Of a stretch of 64,000 nt of DNA, positions 51,868 to 60,215 are shown in pieces; the stretch's first letter is position 1; every line of letters begins with the position of its first letter. The notes under the pieces were generated by a model, which did not search any database, was not told where the DNA came from, and saw only the letters and a program-made list of their open reading frames with translations. The DNA is taken from contig NZ_BIME01000012.1 in assembly GCF_004000925.1 (NCBI RefSeq), forward strand, positions 62,001-126,000, written 5' to 3'. The stretch is from Paenibacillus illinoisensis NBRC 15959. Its GTDB lineage: Bacteria; Bacillota; Bacilli; Paenibacillales; Paenibacillaceae. The translations under genes were made by a program, and so were the position numbers.

Positions 51868-53838
51868 ATGTTAGAGAGACTTAAGGAGTTTGCATCGGAG
51901 TTTTTCGTTACCGGTGACCCGCTGATTTATGGTGCGGACGTGGCCATCGGGATTACGATGATTACCATCGTAGCGGTGCTGACTTATTTCAAAAAATGGG
52001 GCTGGCTCTGGCGTAACTGGTTAACAACCGTCGATCATAAAAAGATCGGTATTATGTATATCATTGCTTCCATCATCATGTTGTTCCGTGGTGGTGTCGA
52101 TGCGCTGATGATGCGTCTTCAGCTAGCTATGCCTAACATGGATTTCTTGCATCCAGAACATTATAACCAAGTCTTTACGACTCACGGTACCATCATGATC
52201 TTGTTCATGGCGATGCCATTTATGTTCGGTTTGTTTAACGTAATTGTGCCTCTACAAATAGGGGCAAGGGACGTCGCATTTCCGTTCCTGAATGCTTTGA
52301 GCTTCTGGTTATTCTTCCTGGGAGCAATGCTGTTCAACCTATCCTTCGTTATCGGTGGATCACCTGATGCAGGATGGCTGAGTTATCCGCCTCTATCGGA
52401 GCTGTCACACAGTCCGGGGGTAGGACAGAACTTCTATATATGGGGTATACAGATCTCGGGTATCGGTTCCCTGGCTACCGGTATCAACTTCCTGGTTACC
52501 ATCATTAAAATGCGTGCGCCAGGCATGAAATGGATGAAAATGCCGATGTTCACATGGTCGGTATTCTCCACTTGTATCATCATCTTGTTTGCATTCCCAA
52601 TCCTGACTGTGACACTTGCATTGCTCTTCCTGGATCGATTCGGCGGGGCGCATTTCTTCACGCTTGATATGGGCGGTAACCCAATGATGTATATCAACTT
52701 GATCTGGATGTGGGGTCACCCTGAGGTATACATTGTCGTCTTGCCGGCATTCGGTGTGTTCTCCGAGATTGTAAGTACGTTCTCGAAGAAAAAACTGTTT
52801 GGTTACAAATCAATGGTATTTGCGATGTTGATCATTAGCTTCCTGTCCTTCTTCACATGGGCGCATCACTTCTTCACGATGGGTTCGGGAGCAGACGTTA
52901 ATGCATTCTTCGCTGTTACAACGATGTTGATTGCCATTCCGACAGGGGTTAAAATCTTCAACTGGCTGTTCACGATGTATCGCGGACGGATCCGCATGGC
53001 CACCCCGATGTTATGGACAATCGCATTTATTCCATGCTTTATCGTCGGTGGTATGACGGGGGTTCTGCTTTCCGTAGCACCAGCTGACTTCCAGTTCCAC
53101 AACAGTTACTTCCTGATTGCCCACTTCCACCAAGTATTGATCGGTGGTGTAGTATTCGGATACTTCGCAGGTCTGTACTACTGGTGGCCAAAAATGTTCG
53201 GTTTCCAACTTGAAGAGAAACTGGGCAAATGGGCGTTCTGGACTTGGAATATTGGTTTCTATGTCTGCTTCATGCCGCAGTACGCTGTAGGTTTGATGGG
53301 TATGACACGTCGTCTGAGTACCTACGGCTGGGATACCGGCTGGTGGGAACTGAACTTCGTATCCACAATCGGGGCATTCCTGATGGGTGTAGGTTTCTTG
53401 TTCCAAGTTGCACAAATTGCAGACGGTATTCGCAAATACAAAACACTCAAAGCATCCGGCGATCCATGGGATGGTCGTACACTCGAGTGGTCGATTCCTT
53501 CACCAGCTCCTGAGTACAACTTTGCCATTACACCGCGCGGTGATGATATTGATGAGTGGTGGGAAGAGAAAGAACGTCGTGCCAAAGGCATCTACCCACC
53601 AGAGCAGCCGCTCGAACCGATTCATATGCCTAAGAACTCCGCAATTCCGTTTATCATGTCTGTCTTCTGGTTCATCGCCGGCTTCGGCTTTGTATTCGGA
53701 TGGCTGTGGATGGCGATTCTCGGACTCGCTGGCGTAGGGATCTGCATGATCGCTCGTTCATTCTCATACGATACGGATTATTACATTCCGGTCGACGAAA
53801 TTAAGCGTACCGAAGCGTCGTTAAGGGGGTCGGTATAA
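51868..53838 (+). CDS. qoxB: Quinol oxidase subunit I
   Basis: The protein has 656 aa with about 15 TM helices. Heme-copper motifs: TTHGTIMIL (low-spin heme His), WGHPEVYIVVLPAFG (CuB His and cross-linked Tyr), WAHHFFTMGSG, FLIAHFHQVLIGG (heme o3/a3 region His). It reduces oxygen with quinol electrons and pumps protons. AAAGGAGG precedes the ATG; the next gene overlaps its stop by 1 bp. Confidence 0.96.
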   Translation: MLERLKEFASEFFVTGDPLIYGADVAIGITMITIVAVLTYFKKWGWLWRNWLTTVDHKKIGIMYIIASIIMLFRGGVDALMMRLQLAMPNMDFLHPEHYNQVFTTHGTIMILFMAMPFMFGLFNVIVPLQIGARDVAFPFLNALSFWLFFLGAMLFNLSFVIGGSPDAGWLSYPPLSELSHSPGVGQNFYIWGIQISGIGSLATGINFLVTIIKMRAPGMKWMKMPMFTWSVFSTCIIILFAFPILTVTLALLFLDRFGGAHFFTLDMGGNPMMYINLIWMWGHPEVYIVVLPAFGVFSEIVSTFSKKKLFGYKSMVFAMLIISFLSFFTWAHHFFTMGSGADVNAFFAVTTMLIAIPTGVKIFNWLFTMYRGRIRMATPMLWTIAFIPCFIVGGMTGVLLSVAPADFQFHNSYFLIAHFHQVLIGGVVFGYFAGLYYWWPKMFGFQLEEKLGKWAFWTWNIGFYVCFMPQYAVGLMGMTRRLSTYGWDTGWWELNFVSTIGAFLMGVGFLFQVAQIADGIRKYKTLKASGDPWDGRTLEWSIPSPAPEYNFAITPRGDDIDEWWEEKERRAKGIYPPEQPLEPIHMPKNSAIPFIMSVFWFIAGFGFVFGWLWMAILGLAGVGICMIARSFSYDTDYYIPVDEIKRTEASLRGSV

Positions 53839-54452
53839 TGGCTCAAGCAGCCGCTAAGCATGGTCACGATCACGGTCACGACCATGGTCACCATGATCCA
53901 CAAGAATTGAAATTGCTCGGTTTCTGGTTCTTCCTGATATCCGACGTTATCCTGTTCTCCGTATTGTTCGCAACCTTTATTGTGTTGCGTGACAATACGG
54001 CGGGCGGACCAATATTGTCTGAGCTGATCAAAATGCCGGGCGTTATCGCCGAGACATTCATCTTGCTCACAAGTTCATTTACGAGCGGACTTGCCGTTCT
54101 TGCGATGAACCAAGGTAAAGTGAAGCAGCTGATTAGCTGGCTGGCAGTTACAGCCGTTCTCGGTGCAGCCTTTATCGCACTTGAAGTAACCGAGTTTGTT
54201 GAGATGATTCACGAAGGATTCAGCTACACGACGAGTGCTGCTTCCGGCGCATTCTTCACCCTCGTGGGAACTCACGGACTTCACGTATCGTTAGGTTTGA
54301 TCTGGATGATCGGATTGATGTTCCAATTGAAAAAACGTGGTATTACCGATGTTACTCGCGGTAAAATCAACGTAATCAGCTTGTACTGGCACTTCTTGGA
54401 CGTCGTCTGGATCTTCCTCCTGTCGATCGTTTATCTGATGGGGGTGATGTAG
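53838..54452 (+). CDS. qoxC: Quinol oxidase subunit III with His-rich N-terminus
   Basis: The protein has 204 aa with five TM helices and the subunit III segment LVGTHGLHVSLGLIWM. The ATG at 53838 overlaps the qoxB stop. The first 20 residues hold eight histidines in HDHGHDHGHHD order, which is unusual and could bind Cu or other metals. The neighbour qoxD starts directly at the stop. Confidence 0.92.
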   Translation: MAQAAAKHGHDHGHDHGHHDPQELKLLGFWFFLISDVILFSVLFATFIVLRDNTAGGPILSELIKMPGVIAETFILLTSSFTSGLAVLAMNQGKVKQLISWLAVTAVLGAAFIALEVTEFVEMIHEGFSYTTSAASGAFFTLVGTHGLHVSLGLIWMIGLMFQLKKRGITDVTRGKINVISLYWHFLDVVWIFLLSIVYLMGVM

Positions 54453-54782
54453 ATGGCAGAGCATAACTCACATGATTCCCATGCTCATGAACAGCATGGC
54501 TCCATGAAGTCCTATGTCATCGGCTTCATTCTGTCCATCGTCCTTACAATCATCCCATTGGTGGTTGTACTGAATGATATGATGGGCAGAACAGGAACAA
54601 TGGTTGTTATTCTCGTAACGGCCGCACTTCAGTTTGTGGTTCAACTCTTCTTCTTCATGCATATTCGTGAAACAGGAAAACCACGCTGGAATGTCATGGC
54701 TTTGATTTTCGGCCTGCTGATCATGTTGACCATCGTTCTTGGTTCAATCTGGATCATGCTGAACAATGCCGTTGCACATTAA
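54453..54782 (+). CDS. qoxD: Quinol oxidase subunit IV
   Basis: The protein has 109 aa with three TM helices, the size and order of QoxD. Family segments: LQFVVQLFFFMHIRE and the final NAVAH tail. It too begins with a His-rich stretch (HNSHDSHAHEQHG). Last gene of the operon, terminator at 54795. Confidence 0.92.
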   Translation: MAEHNSHDSHAHEQHGSMKSYVIGFILSIVLTIIPLVVVLNDMMGRTGTMVVILVTAALQFVVQLFFFMHIRETGKPRWNVMALIFGLLIMLTIVLGSIWIMLNNAVAH

Positions 54783-54794
54783 GATTTGAATAAG

Positions 54795-54842
54795 AGAGGA
54801 TCTCCCGGTCTGCACTGTAGACGTTGGAGATCCTCTTTTTTT
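54795..54842 (+). terminator. Terminator of the qox operon
   Basis: AGAGGATCTCC pairs perfectly with GGAGATCCTCT, followed by seven Ts. Confidence 0.9.
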
Positions 54843-54910
54843 GTTTTCACAAAAGTGGAAAGTCATAATATAGCTTAATTAAAATCAGTTTATTTTCAAA
54901 AAAAGGTACA

Positions 54911-54950
54911 CAAATGATACATAATGAACTAAAATGAACTTATATGAACC
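54911..54950. promoter_or_regulatory. 10-bp-phased direct repeats upstream of kduI
   Basis: Four consecutive decamers: CAAATGATAC, ATAATGAACT, AAAATGAACT, TATATGAACC. ATGAAC(T/C) recurs exactly every 10 bp, one helical turn, so the copies face the same side of the DNA. It is a likely operator for the DeoR-type regulator of this operon, about 50 bp before kduI. Confidence 0.55.
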
Positions 54951-55001
54951 TTGTAATCAAATCATCTCAAACATCACTCAATTGACGAAGGGAATGGATT
55001 A

Positions 55002-55844
55002 ATGATGGAAAATCGTTATGCTGCACACCCCAATGAAGTGAAAAATTATGATACGTCTCGCCTGCGTGAGGAATTTTTGATGGAGCAATTGTTCGCAACA
55101 GACGAGCTGGTTACTGTATATTCTCATGTGGACCGTTATATTGTAGGAACTGCGGTACCTCAGAGCAAGGACATTGCGCTTGAAGTGAACCTGAAGGACA
55201 TTGGAACGGACTTTTTCCTGGAGCGTCGTGAAATCGGTATCATTAATGTTGGAGGACATGGAACGGTCACTGCAGATGGACAGGGTTACGAGATTGGTGC
55301 CAAAGAATGCCTTTATATCGGAAAAGGTGTAAAAGAAGTCGTATTTAAAAGTAATGGCAATGAGCAGCCGGCTCAGTTCTACTTTGTATCCACACCGGCA
55401 CATCACGCTTATCCTACGCAAAAGGCAACCCAGGAACAAGCTCAGCCGAATCATCTGGGCAGTATTGAAAGTTCGAATGAACGGACCATCTATCGTTACA
55501 TTCACCAGGGTGAGGGCGGAATTCAGAGCTGTCAGCTGGTGATGGGAATCACGGAGCTCGACAAGGGCAACATGTGGAACACGATGCCTGCACATACCCA
55601 TAACCGCCGCTCCGAAGTATATTTGTATTGGAATCTTCCCGAAGACGGAGTAGTGTTCCACATGATGGGCGAGCCGAACGAGACCCGGCATCTGGTTGTA
55701 CGTGACCGTCAGGCGATCATCTCTCCAAGCTGGTCCATTCACAGCGGCGTTGGCACAAGCAGTTATACCTTCTGTTGGGCCATGGCTGGTGAGAACCAAA
55801 CGTTCGAGGATATGGACGGCGTAGCGATGAAAGACCTGAAATAA
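55002..55844 (+). CDS. kduI: 5-dehydro-4-deoxy-D-glucuronate isomerase
   Basis: The protein has 280 aa, the family length. The metal-binding cupin motif PAHTHNRRSEVYLYW carries the two His and Glu ligands; a further ligand lies in WSIHSGVGT. MENRYAAHP start is typical (ATG at 55002 or 55005). It isomerises 4-deoxy-L-threo-5-hexosulose uronate to 3-deoxy-D-glycero-2,5-hexodiulosonate in pectin breakdown. First gene of the kdu operon. Confidence 0.95.
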   Translation: MMENRYAAHPNEVKNYDTSRLREEFLMEQLFATDELVTVYSHVDRYIVGTAVPQSKDIALEVNLKDIGTDFFLERREIGIINVGGHGTVTADGQGYEIGAKECLYIGKGVKEVVFKSNGNEQPAQFYFVSTPAHHAYPTQKATQEQAQPNHLGSIESSNERTIYRYIHQGEGGIQSCQLVMGITELDKGNMWNTMPAHTHNRRSEVYLYWNLPEDGVVFHMMGEPNETRHLVVRDRQAIISPSWSIHSGVGTSSYTFCWAMAGENQTFEDMDGVAMKDLK

Positions 55845-55879
55845 ACGTGTAAATTCCAAAGAAACAGGAAGTTGATTGT

Positions 55880-56638
55880 ATGAATCCATTAAAAAGACAT
55901 GAGAAAATTATGGAGGCTCTGCTGGAGCGCCAGGAAGTTACCGTTAATGATCTGAGCGAACTCCTGCAGGTGACAGGCAAGACGGTTCGGGAGGATCTCG
56001 ACAAGCTGGAAGCGATGGGACTGCTTGTACGTGTCCACGGAGGGGCCATGCTGGCTCAGAATGACCAGTATGGTATCCTCACGAGCCGAGGAGCCACAGA
56101 GAAGCATCATTCGGAGAAGACGGAAATCGCCGAGCGTGCGCTCGCTTATATACGTCCCAATGAAATTATTGCGCTGGACGGAGGGAGCACAACACTCGAG
56201 ATGGCGAAGCGGTTGGACAATCAGCCGCTCACTGTCGTAACCAATGATCTCTTCATTATTGCCGAGCTAACCAAGAAGGAGCAGGTTCGGCTGGTCGTGC
56301 CTGGTGGGGCAAGAGTCCGTAATATGCTGGTGGGAGACGACACGGCGGCTTTTATCTCCAGTCTTAATATCCACAAAGCATTTATCTCTACCACTGCACT
56401 ACATCCGGAGTTCGGACTCTCCATCTATACAGGTGATCTGGTTCCTCTGAAAAAAGCGATGATCTCCGCCTCCCAGCAGGTCTTTGGCGTGGTGGACCAC
56501 TATAAATTCGGGCAATTTGCGCTGCGGACCTTCGCGCATTGTTCGGAGCTGGACTGTATTATCAGTGACAGTCATCTGGGTGAAGAGACCGCTGCACTCT
56601 ATAACCAAATCGGTGTCAAAGTCGATTATCAAAGTTAA
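55880..56638 (+). CDS. DeoR family regulator of the kdu operon
   Basis: The protein has 252 aa. N-terminal HTH (RHEKIMEALLERQEVTVNDLSELLQVTGKTVREDLDKLE), wing RVHGGAM, and a sugar-phosphate-binding isomerase-like domain (DGGSTTLEMAKRL, TNDLFIIAEL). It is 35 bp after kduI and in the same operon, so it most likely senses a kdu intermediate and controls this unit through the repeats at 54911. Confidence 0.9.
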   Translation: MNPLKRHEKIMEALLERQEVTVNDLSELLQVTGKTVREDLDKLEAMGLLVRVHGGAMLAQNDQYGILTSRGATEKHHSEKTEIAERALAYIRPNEIIALDGGSTTLEMAKRLDNQPLTVVTNDLFIIAELTKKEQVRLVVPGGARVRNMLVGDDTAAFISSLNIHKAFISTTALHPEFGLSIYTGDLVPLKKAMISASQQVFGVVDHYKFGQFALRTFAHCSELDCIISDSHLGEETAALYNQIGVKVDYQS

Positions 56639-56737
56639 ACGCACAGAAGCACTTCATATCTGAATCGTAAGCATATGCAAAAAGTTGATTGGCATCACTT
56701 ATAGGTTTGCATCTCATAACATGCGGAGGAATCATTC

Positions 56738-57490
56738 ATGAATCCATTTGATCTAAGCGGACAAGTTGCACTTGTAACCGGTACATCCGGTGGTTTGGGA
56801 CAGGGAATGGCGATTGGTCTGGCGGAAGCCGGAGCAGATGTGGTACTCGTTTCCTATTCAAAACCATCCGAGACAGCAGGTGCAATCGAAGCGCTCGGGC
56901 GCAAAGCATATATCATTGAAGCCGATTTAAGCCGTGAAGATGAATTGCCGGCAGTATTTGAGAAAGCAGTAGCTTTTCAAGGTAAAATTGATATTCTCGT
57001 TAACAATGCGGGTATTATTCGCCGTACACCTGCGGCTGACCACGGACAGAAGGACTGGCACGATGTCATCGGGCTTAACCTGAACACGGTATTTTTCTTG
57101 AGCCAACTGGCGGGCAGACACATGATTGAACGCGGTAGCGGTAAAATCATCAATATCGCATCCATGTTGTCCTATCAGGGCGGTATTAACGTCCCGGGTT
57201 ATACAGCAAGTAAGCATGGGGTTGCGGGCTTGACCAAAGCTCTCGCCAATGAGTGGGCAGGCAAAGGTATACAAATTAACGGTATTGCACCAGGTTACAT
57301 GGAGACGGATAATACCACTCAAATTCGTGCGGATGAAAACCGGTATCGGGATATCACAGCACGTATTCCGGCAGGACGGTGGGGAACTCCAGAAGATCTG
57401 AAAGGGCCAGTCGTGTTTCTTGCATCGTCTGCTTCAGATTATTTGAATGGTCATGTACTGAATGTAGATGGCGGCTGGATGGCTCGTTAA
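56738..57490 (+). CDS. kduD: 2-dehydro-3-deoxy-D-gluconate 5-dehydrogenase
   Basis: The protein has 250 aa and a classical SDR. Cofactor loop TGTSGGLGQGMA, NNAGIIRR, catalytic Ser in NIASMLSYQGG and YTASKHG (Tyr, Lys). It reduces 2,5-diketo-3-deoxygluconate to KDG. Position next to kduI decides the name; GGAGGA precedes the ATG. Confidence 0.92.
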   Translation: MNPFDLSGQVALVTGTSGGLGQGMAIGLAEAGADVVLVSYSKPSETAGAIEALGRKAYIIEADLSREDELPAVFEKAVAFQGKIDILVNNAGIIRRTPAADHGQKDWHDVIGLNLNTVFFLSQLAGRHMIERGSGKIINIASMLSYQGGINVPGYTASKHGVAGLTKALANEWAGKGIQINGIAPGYMETDNTTQIRADENRYRDITARIPAGRWGTPEDLKGPVVFLASSASDYLNGHVLNVDGGWMAR

Positions 57491-57526
57491 TCTGCTCTGC
57501 TATCAATGATTGAAGGAGGCAGTGAC

Positions 57527-58372
57527 ATGAAACTTGGTATTCTGGCACATACGTTTGGCCAGCAGCCTACAGCCCAGCTGGCACAGACGATCGCAGATCA
57601 TGGATTCAACTCGGTTCAGCTGGCACTTGCAAAAGCCCTATCGGATGTTGACTCGTCTAACGGCAAACTCAGTCCGGGACTGGCGAATGAAATTGGGGAC
57701 CAATTTGCAAGCCGCGGGGTCAAGATCGCTGTTCTGGGCTGCTACATTAATCCGATCGATCCGAATGCTGAACGCAGACGGGCAGACATCGAGCGTTTCA
57801 AGGAACATCTGCGGTATGCCCGTGATTTTGGCTGCAGCATGGTTGCAACAGAAACGGGAGGATTGGACACCTACCAAGCCACCCATCCAGATGGGTATGA
57901 AGAAAAAGCATGGAGCGTGCTGCGGGAAACGCTGGAGGAAATCACGGAGGAAGCGGAAAAGTGGGGCGTACATGCGGCCATTGAGCCTGTGTCTACCCAC
58001 ACGCTTCATACACGTGAACATATGACTCGTTTGTTTGAAGAGATCCCGTCCTCCAATCTGGGCATGTTGTTTGATCCATGCAATCTGATCAAACAGCCGC
58101 ATGTTACAGACCAGGGTGCTTTCCTGCGTGATGTAATGGAGACGCTATACCAGCGAATCATTGTCATTCATGCGAAGGATGTGGCCTTCAATGCACAGGG
58201 CGAGAAGATTAATCCAGTCCCCGGTGCAGGCATATTGGATTATCCGCTGTTTTTCGAGCTGTTAAAAACGTATAAGCCACATATCGATATCTCACTGGAG
58301 GGTGTAACTGCCGAGGAGGCAGCTCCTGCAGCCAAGTATTTGCGTGAAGTATGGAATGGTGTGAGAGTGTAG
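57527..58372 (+). CDS. Sugar phosphate isomerase/epimerase (TIM barrel)
   Basis: The ATG at 57527 follows GAAGGAGG; 281 aa. AP-endonuclease-2-type TIM barrel: CYINPIDPN, ATETGGLDTYQATHPDG, HAAIEPVSTHTLHT, FDPCNLIK, VIHAKDV and a final ISLEGV provide metal-binding acids and histidines. Substrate unknown; operon position predicts a hexuronate-related sugar. Terminator at 58419. Confidence 0.85.
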   Translation: MKLGILAHTFGQQPTAQLAQTIADHGFNSVQLALAKALSDVDSSNGKLSPGLANEIGDQFASRGVKIAVLGCYINPIDPNAERRRADIERFKEHLRYARDFGCSMVATETGGLDTYQATHPDGYEEKAWSVLRETLEEITEEAEKWGVHAAIEPVSTHTLHTREHMTRLFEEIPSSNLGMLFDPCNLIKQPHVTDQGAFLRDVMETLYQRIIVIHAKDVAFNAQGEKINPVPGAGILDYPLFFELLKTYKPHIDISLEGVTAEEAAPAAKYLREVWNGVRV

Positions 58373-58418
58373 AGATGGGCTGAAGATAAGCTCATTCTGC
58401 GATATTAAAATAGCCAGG

Positions 58419-58446
58419 AAACCTTTGCCCTCGCAAAGGTTTTTTG
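58419..58446 (+). terminator. Terminator of the kdu operon
   Basis: AACCTTTGC pairs with GCAAAGGTT, then T6. Confidence 0.88.
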
Positions 58447-58607
58447 GTATAGCCTTATCGACAATACATATAAAATATTTCTTATCGGATAAATCGGAAA
58501 TAACTCTTTTCAAACACGACATCTTGTGAGAGAATATGGAAAACATACGCCACCATGTGAGGACATCAGGATCTTGAAACGTATAAGCCAAGGGAGGATT
58601 CAGATTT

Positions 58608-59915
58608 ATGTCAAACGAACGTGAGCTTTCATTTGAAACATTGGCAATTCATGCAGGCCAGGAGATTGATCCAACGACTCATGCACGTGCTGTGCCTTTG
58701 TATCAGACCACTTCTTATGGTTTCAGGGACACGGAACATGCTGCCAATCTGTTTGGTCTGAAAGAGTTTGGCAACATCTATACCCGTCTAATGAACCCGA
58801 CAACCGATGTGTTCGAGCAGCGGATTGCGGCATTGGAGGGAGGAGCCGGGGCACTGGCTACAGCTTCCGGGCAGGCAGCCATTACGTTTTCTCTCTTGAA
58901 TATCGCAGGTGCAGGGGATGAAATTGTATCCTCGGCGAGCTTGTATGGTGGTACGTATAATTTGTTCTCAACTACATTGCCGAAGCTGGGTCTTGATGTG
59001 AAGTTCGTTGATTCCAGTGATCCCGAGAATTTCAGGGCGGCCATTACAGAGAAAACGAAAGCATTATATGCGGAAACGATCGGTAATCCTCAAGGAAACG
59101 TGCTGGACATTGAAGCGGTTGCGGCGATTGCCCATGAGCATGGTATTCCTTTGATCGTGGATAACACGTTCCCCAGCCCATACTTGCTTCGTCCGATTGA
59201 ACATGGAGCGGATATTGTGGTTCACTCGGCGACGAAGTTTATTGGCGGTCATGGTACATCCATTGGTGGCGTGATTGTCGATAGCGGAAAATTTGACTGG
59301 AAAGCGAGCGGCAAATTCCCGGGTCTGACAGAGCCGGATGCCAGTTACCATGGTGTGGTATACACCGAAGCGGTTGGACCGATTGCCTACATTATCAAAG
59401 CAAGGGTGCAGCTGCTGCGCGACCTGGGCGCAACCATTTCGCCATTTAATTCATGGCTGCTTCTGCAAGGACTGGAAACATTGCATCTGCGTGTGGAGCG
59501 CCATAGCAGCAATGCACTGGCTGTTGCAGAATATCTGGAGAAGCACGAGGACGTGCTGTGGGTGAGCTACGCGGGTCTGCCAAGTCATGCCTCATATGAA
59601 CTGGCACAGAAGTATCTGCCAAGAGGGCAGGGTGCCATCCTGACATTTGGTATAAAAGGCGGTGTAGATGCAGGACGTAAGCTCATCGAAAGTGTGAAGC
59701 TTTTCTCACACCTTGCGAACGTGGGTGATTCCAAGTCATTGATCATTCACCCCGCAAGCACAACCCATCAGCAGCTGACAGAAGATGAGCAGACCGCAGC
59801 AGGCGTTAACCCTGAACTTATCCGTCTCTCGATCGGTACGGAGAATATTCAGGATATCCTGTATGACCTGGAACAGGCCATTAAGGCGAGTCAGGGAGCA
59901 AGTGTTGGAGCGTAA
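58608..59915 (+). CDS. metY: O-acetylhomoserine sulfhydrylase
   Basis: The protein has 435 aa. PLP-lysine in HSATKFIGGHG, preceding DNTFPSPYLLRP, and N-terminal LAIHAGQEIDP are the MetY (OAH aminocarboxypropyltransferase/cysteine synthase) pattern; the length exceeds the roughly 380 aa of MetI/MetB. It makes homocysteine from O-acetylhomoserine and sulfide. GGGAGGA precedes the ATG. No S-box or T-box was recognised in the 235 bp upstream. Confidence 0.94.
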   Translation: MSNERELSFETLAIHAGQEIDPTTHARAVPLYQTTSYGFRDTEHAANLFGLKEFGNIYTRLMNPTTDVFEQRIAALEGGAGALATASGQAAITFSLLNIAGAGDEIVSSASLYGGTYNLFSTTLPKLGLDVKFVDSSDPENFRAAITEKTKALYAETIGNPQGNVLDIEAVAAIAHEHGIPLIVDNTFPSPYLLRPIEHGADIVVHSATKFIGGHGTSIGGVIVDSGKFDWKASGKFPGLTEPDASYHGVVYTEAVGPIAYIIKARVQLLRDLGATISPFNSWLLLQGLETLHLRVERHSSNALAVAEYLEKHEDVLWVSYAGLPSHASYELAQKYLPRGQGAILTFGIKGGVDAGRKLIESVKLFSHLANVGDSKSLIIHPASTTHQQLTEDEQTAAGVNPELIRLSIGTENIQDILYDLEQAIKASQGASVGA

Positions 59916-59932
59916 CCAAAGGGGATCATACG

Positions 59933-59966
59933 AAAGCCGCTGTCCTTTAGGACAGGCGGCTTTTTT
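59933..59966 (+). terminator. Terminator after metY
   Basis: AAGCCGCTGTCC pairs with GGACAGGCGGCTT with one bulge, then six Ts. Confidence 0.88.
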
Positions 59967-60000
59967 GCGTTCCAGCAGCAGGTAATCAGGAAACTGCCCA

Positions 60001-60029
60001 TTTACAAACGTCAAATCGAGGCCTATAAT
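60001..60029 (+). promoter_or_regulatory. Promoter of the metal P-type ATPase
   Basis: TTTACA (60001-60006), 17-bp spacer, TATAAT (60024-60029). The Fur-like box begins about 35 bp after the predicted start point. Confidence 0.6.
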
Positions 60030-60070
60030 ATACTCAAAGTTGTATTGGGTAAACATAATTGCATAAGTAC

Positions 60071-60089
60071 AAAAATGATTATCATTCTC
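60071..60089. promoter_or_regulatory. Fur-like box
   Basis: The 13-bp palindrome AATGATTATCATT lies in a 19-bp site that matches the classical Fur box at about 16 of 19 positions. A partial repeat CTCATTCTCA occurs again at 60157-60166. Confidence 0.65.
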
Positions 60090-60099
60090 ATTCGAAAAC

Positions 60100-60140
60100 C
60101 ATGCTGCTGCGGGATTCCCGCAGCAGCATGTGTCATTTTT
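60100..60140 (+). terminator. Strong leader hairpin (candidate attenuator) before the P-type ATPase
   Basis: CATGCTGCTGCGGG-ATT-CCCGCAGCAGCATG: a perfect 14-bp stem with a 3-nt loop, followed by TGTCATTTTT. It lies between the Fur-like box and the start codon at 60216, where it could terminate most transcripts unless regulated. Confidence 0.65.
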
Positions 60141-60215
60141 AGGGCATTAACAATGGCTCTCATTCTCAATACGACGCAACTTAAATCAACGAAACAAGAA
60201 AGGATTGTGATTCAC

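Noticed and set aside
58447..58607. S-box or T-box before metY
   Set aside because: No conserved SAM riboswitch core or T-box sequence was recognised.
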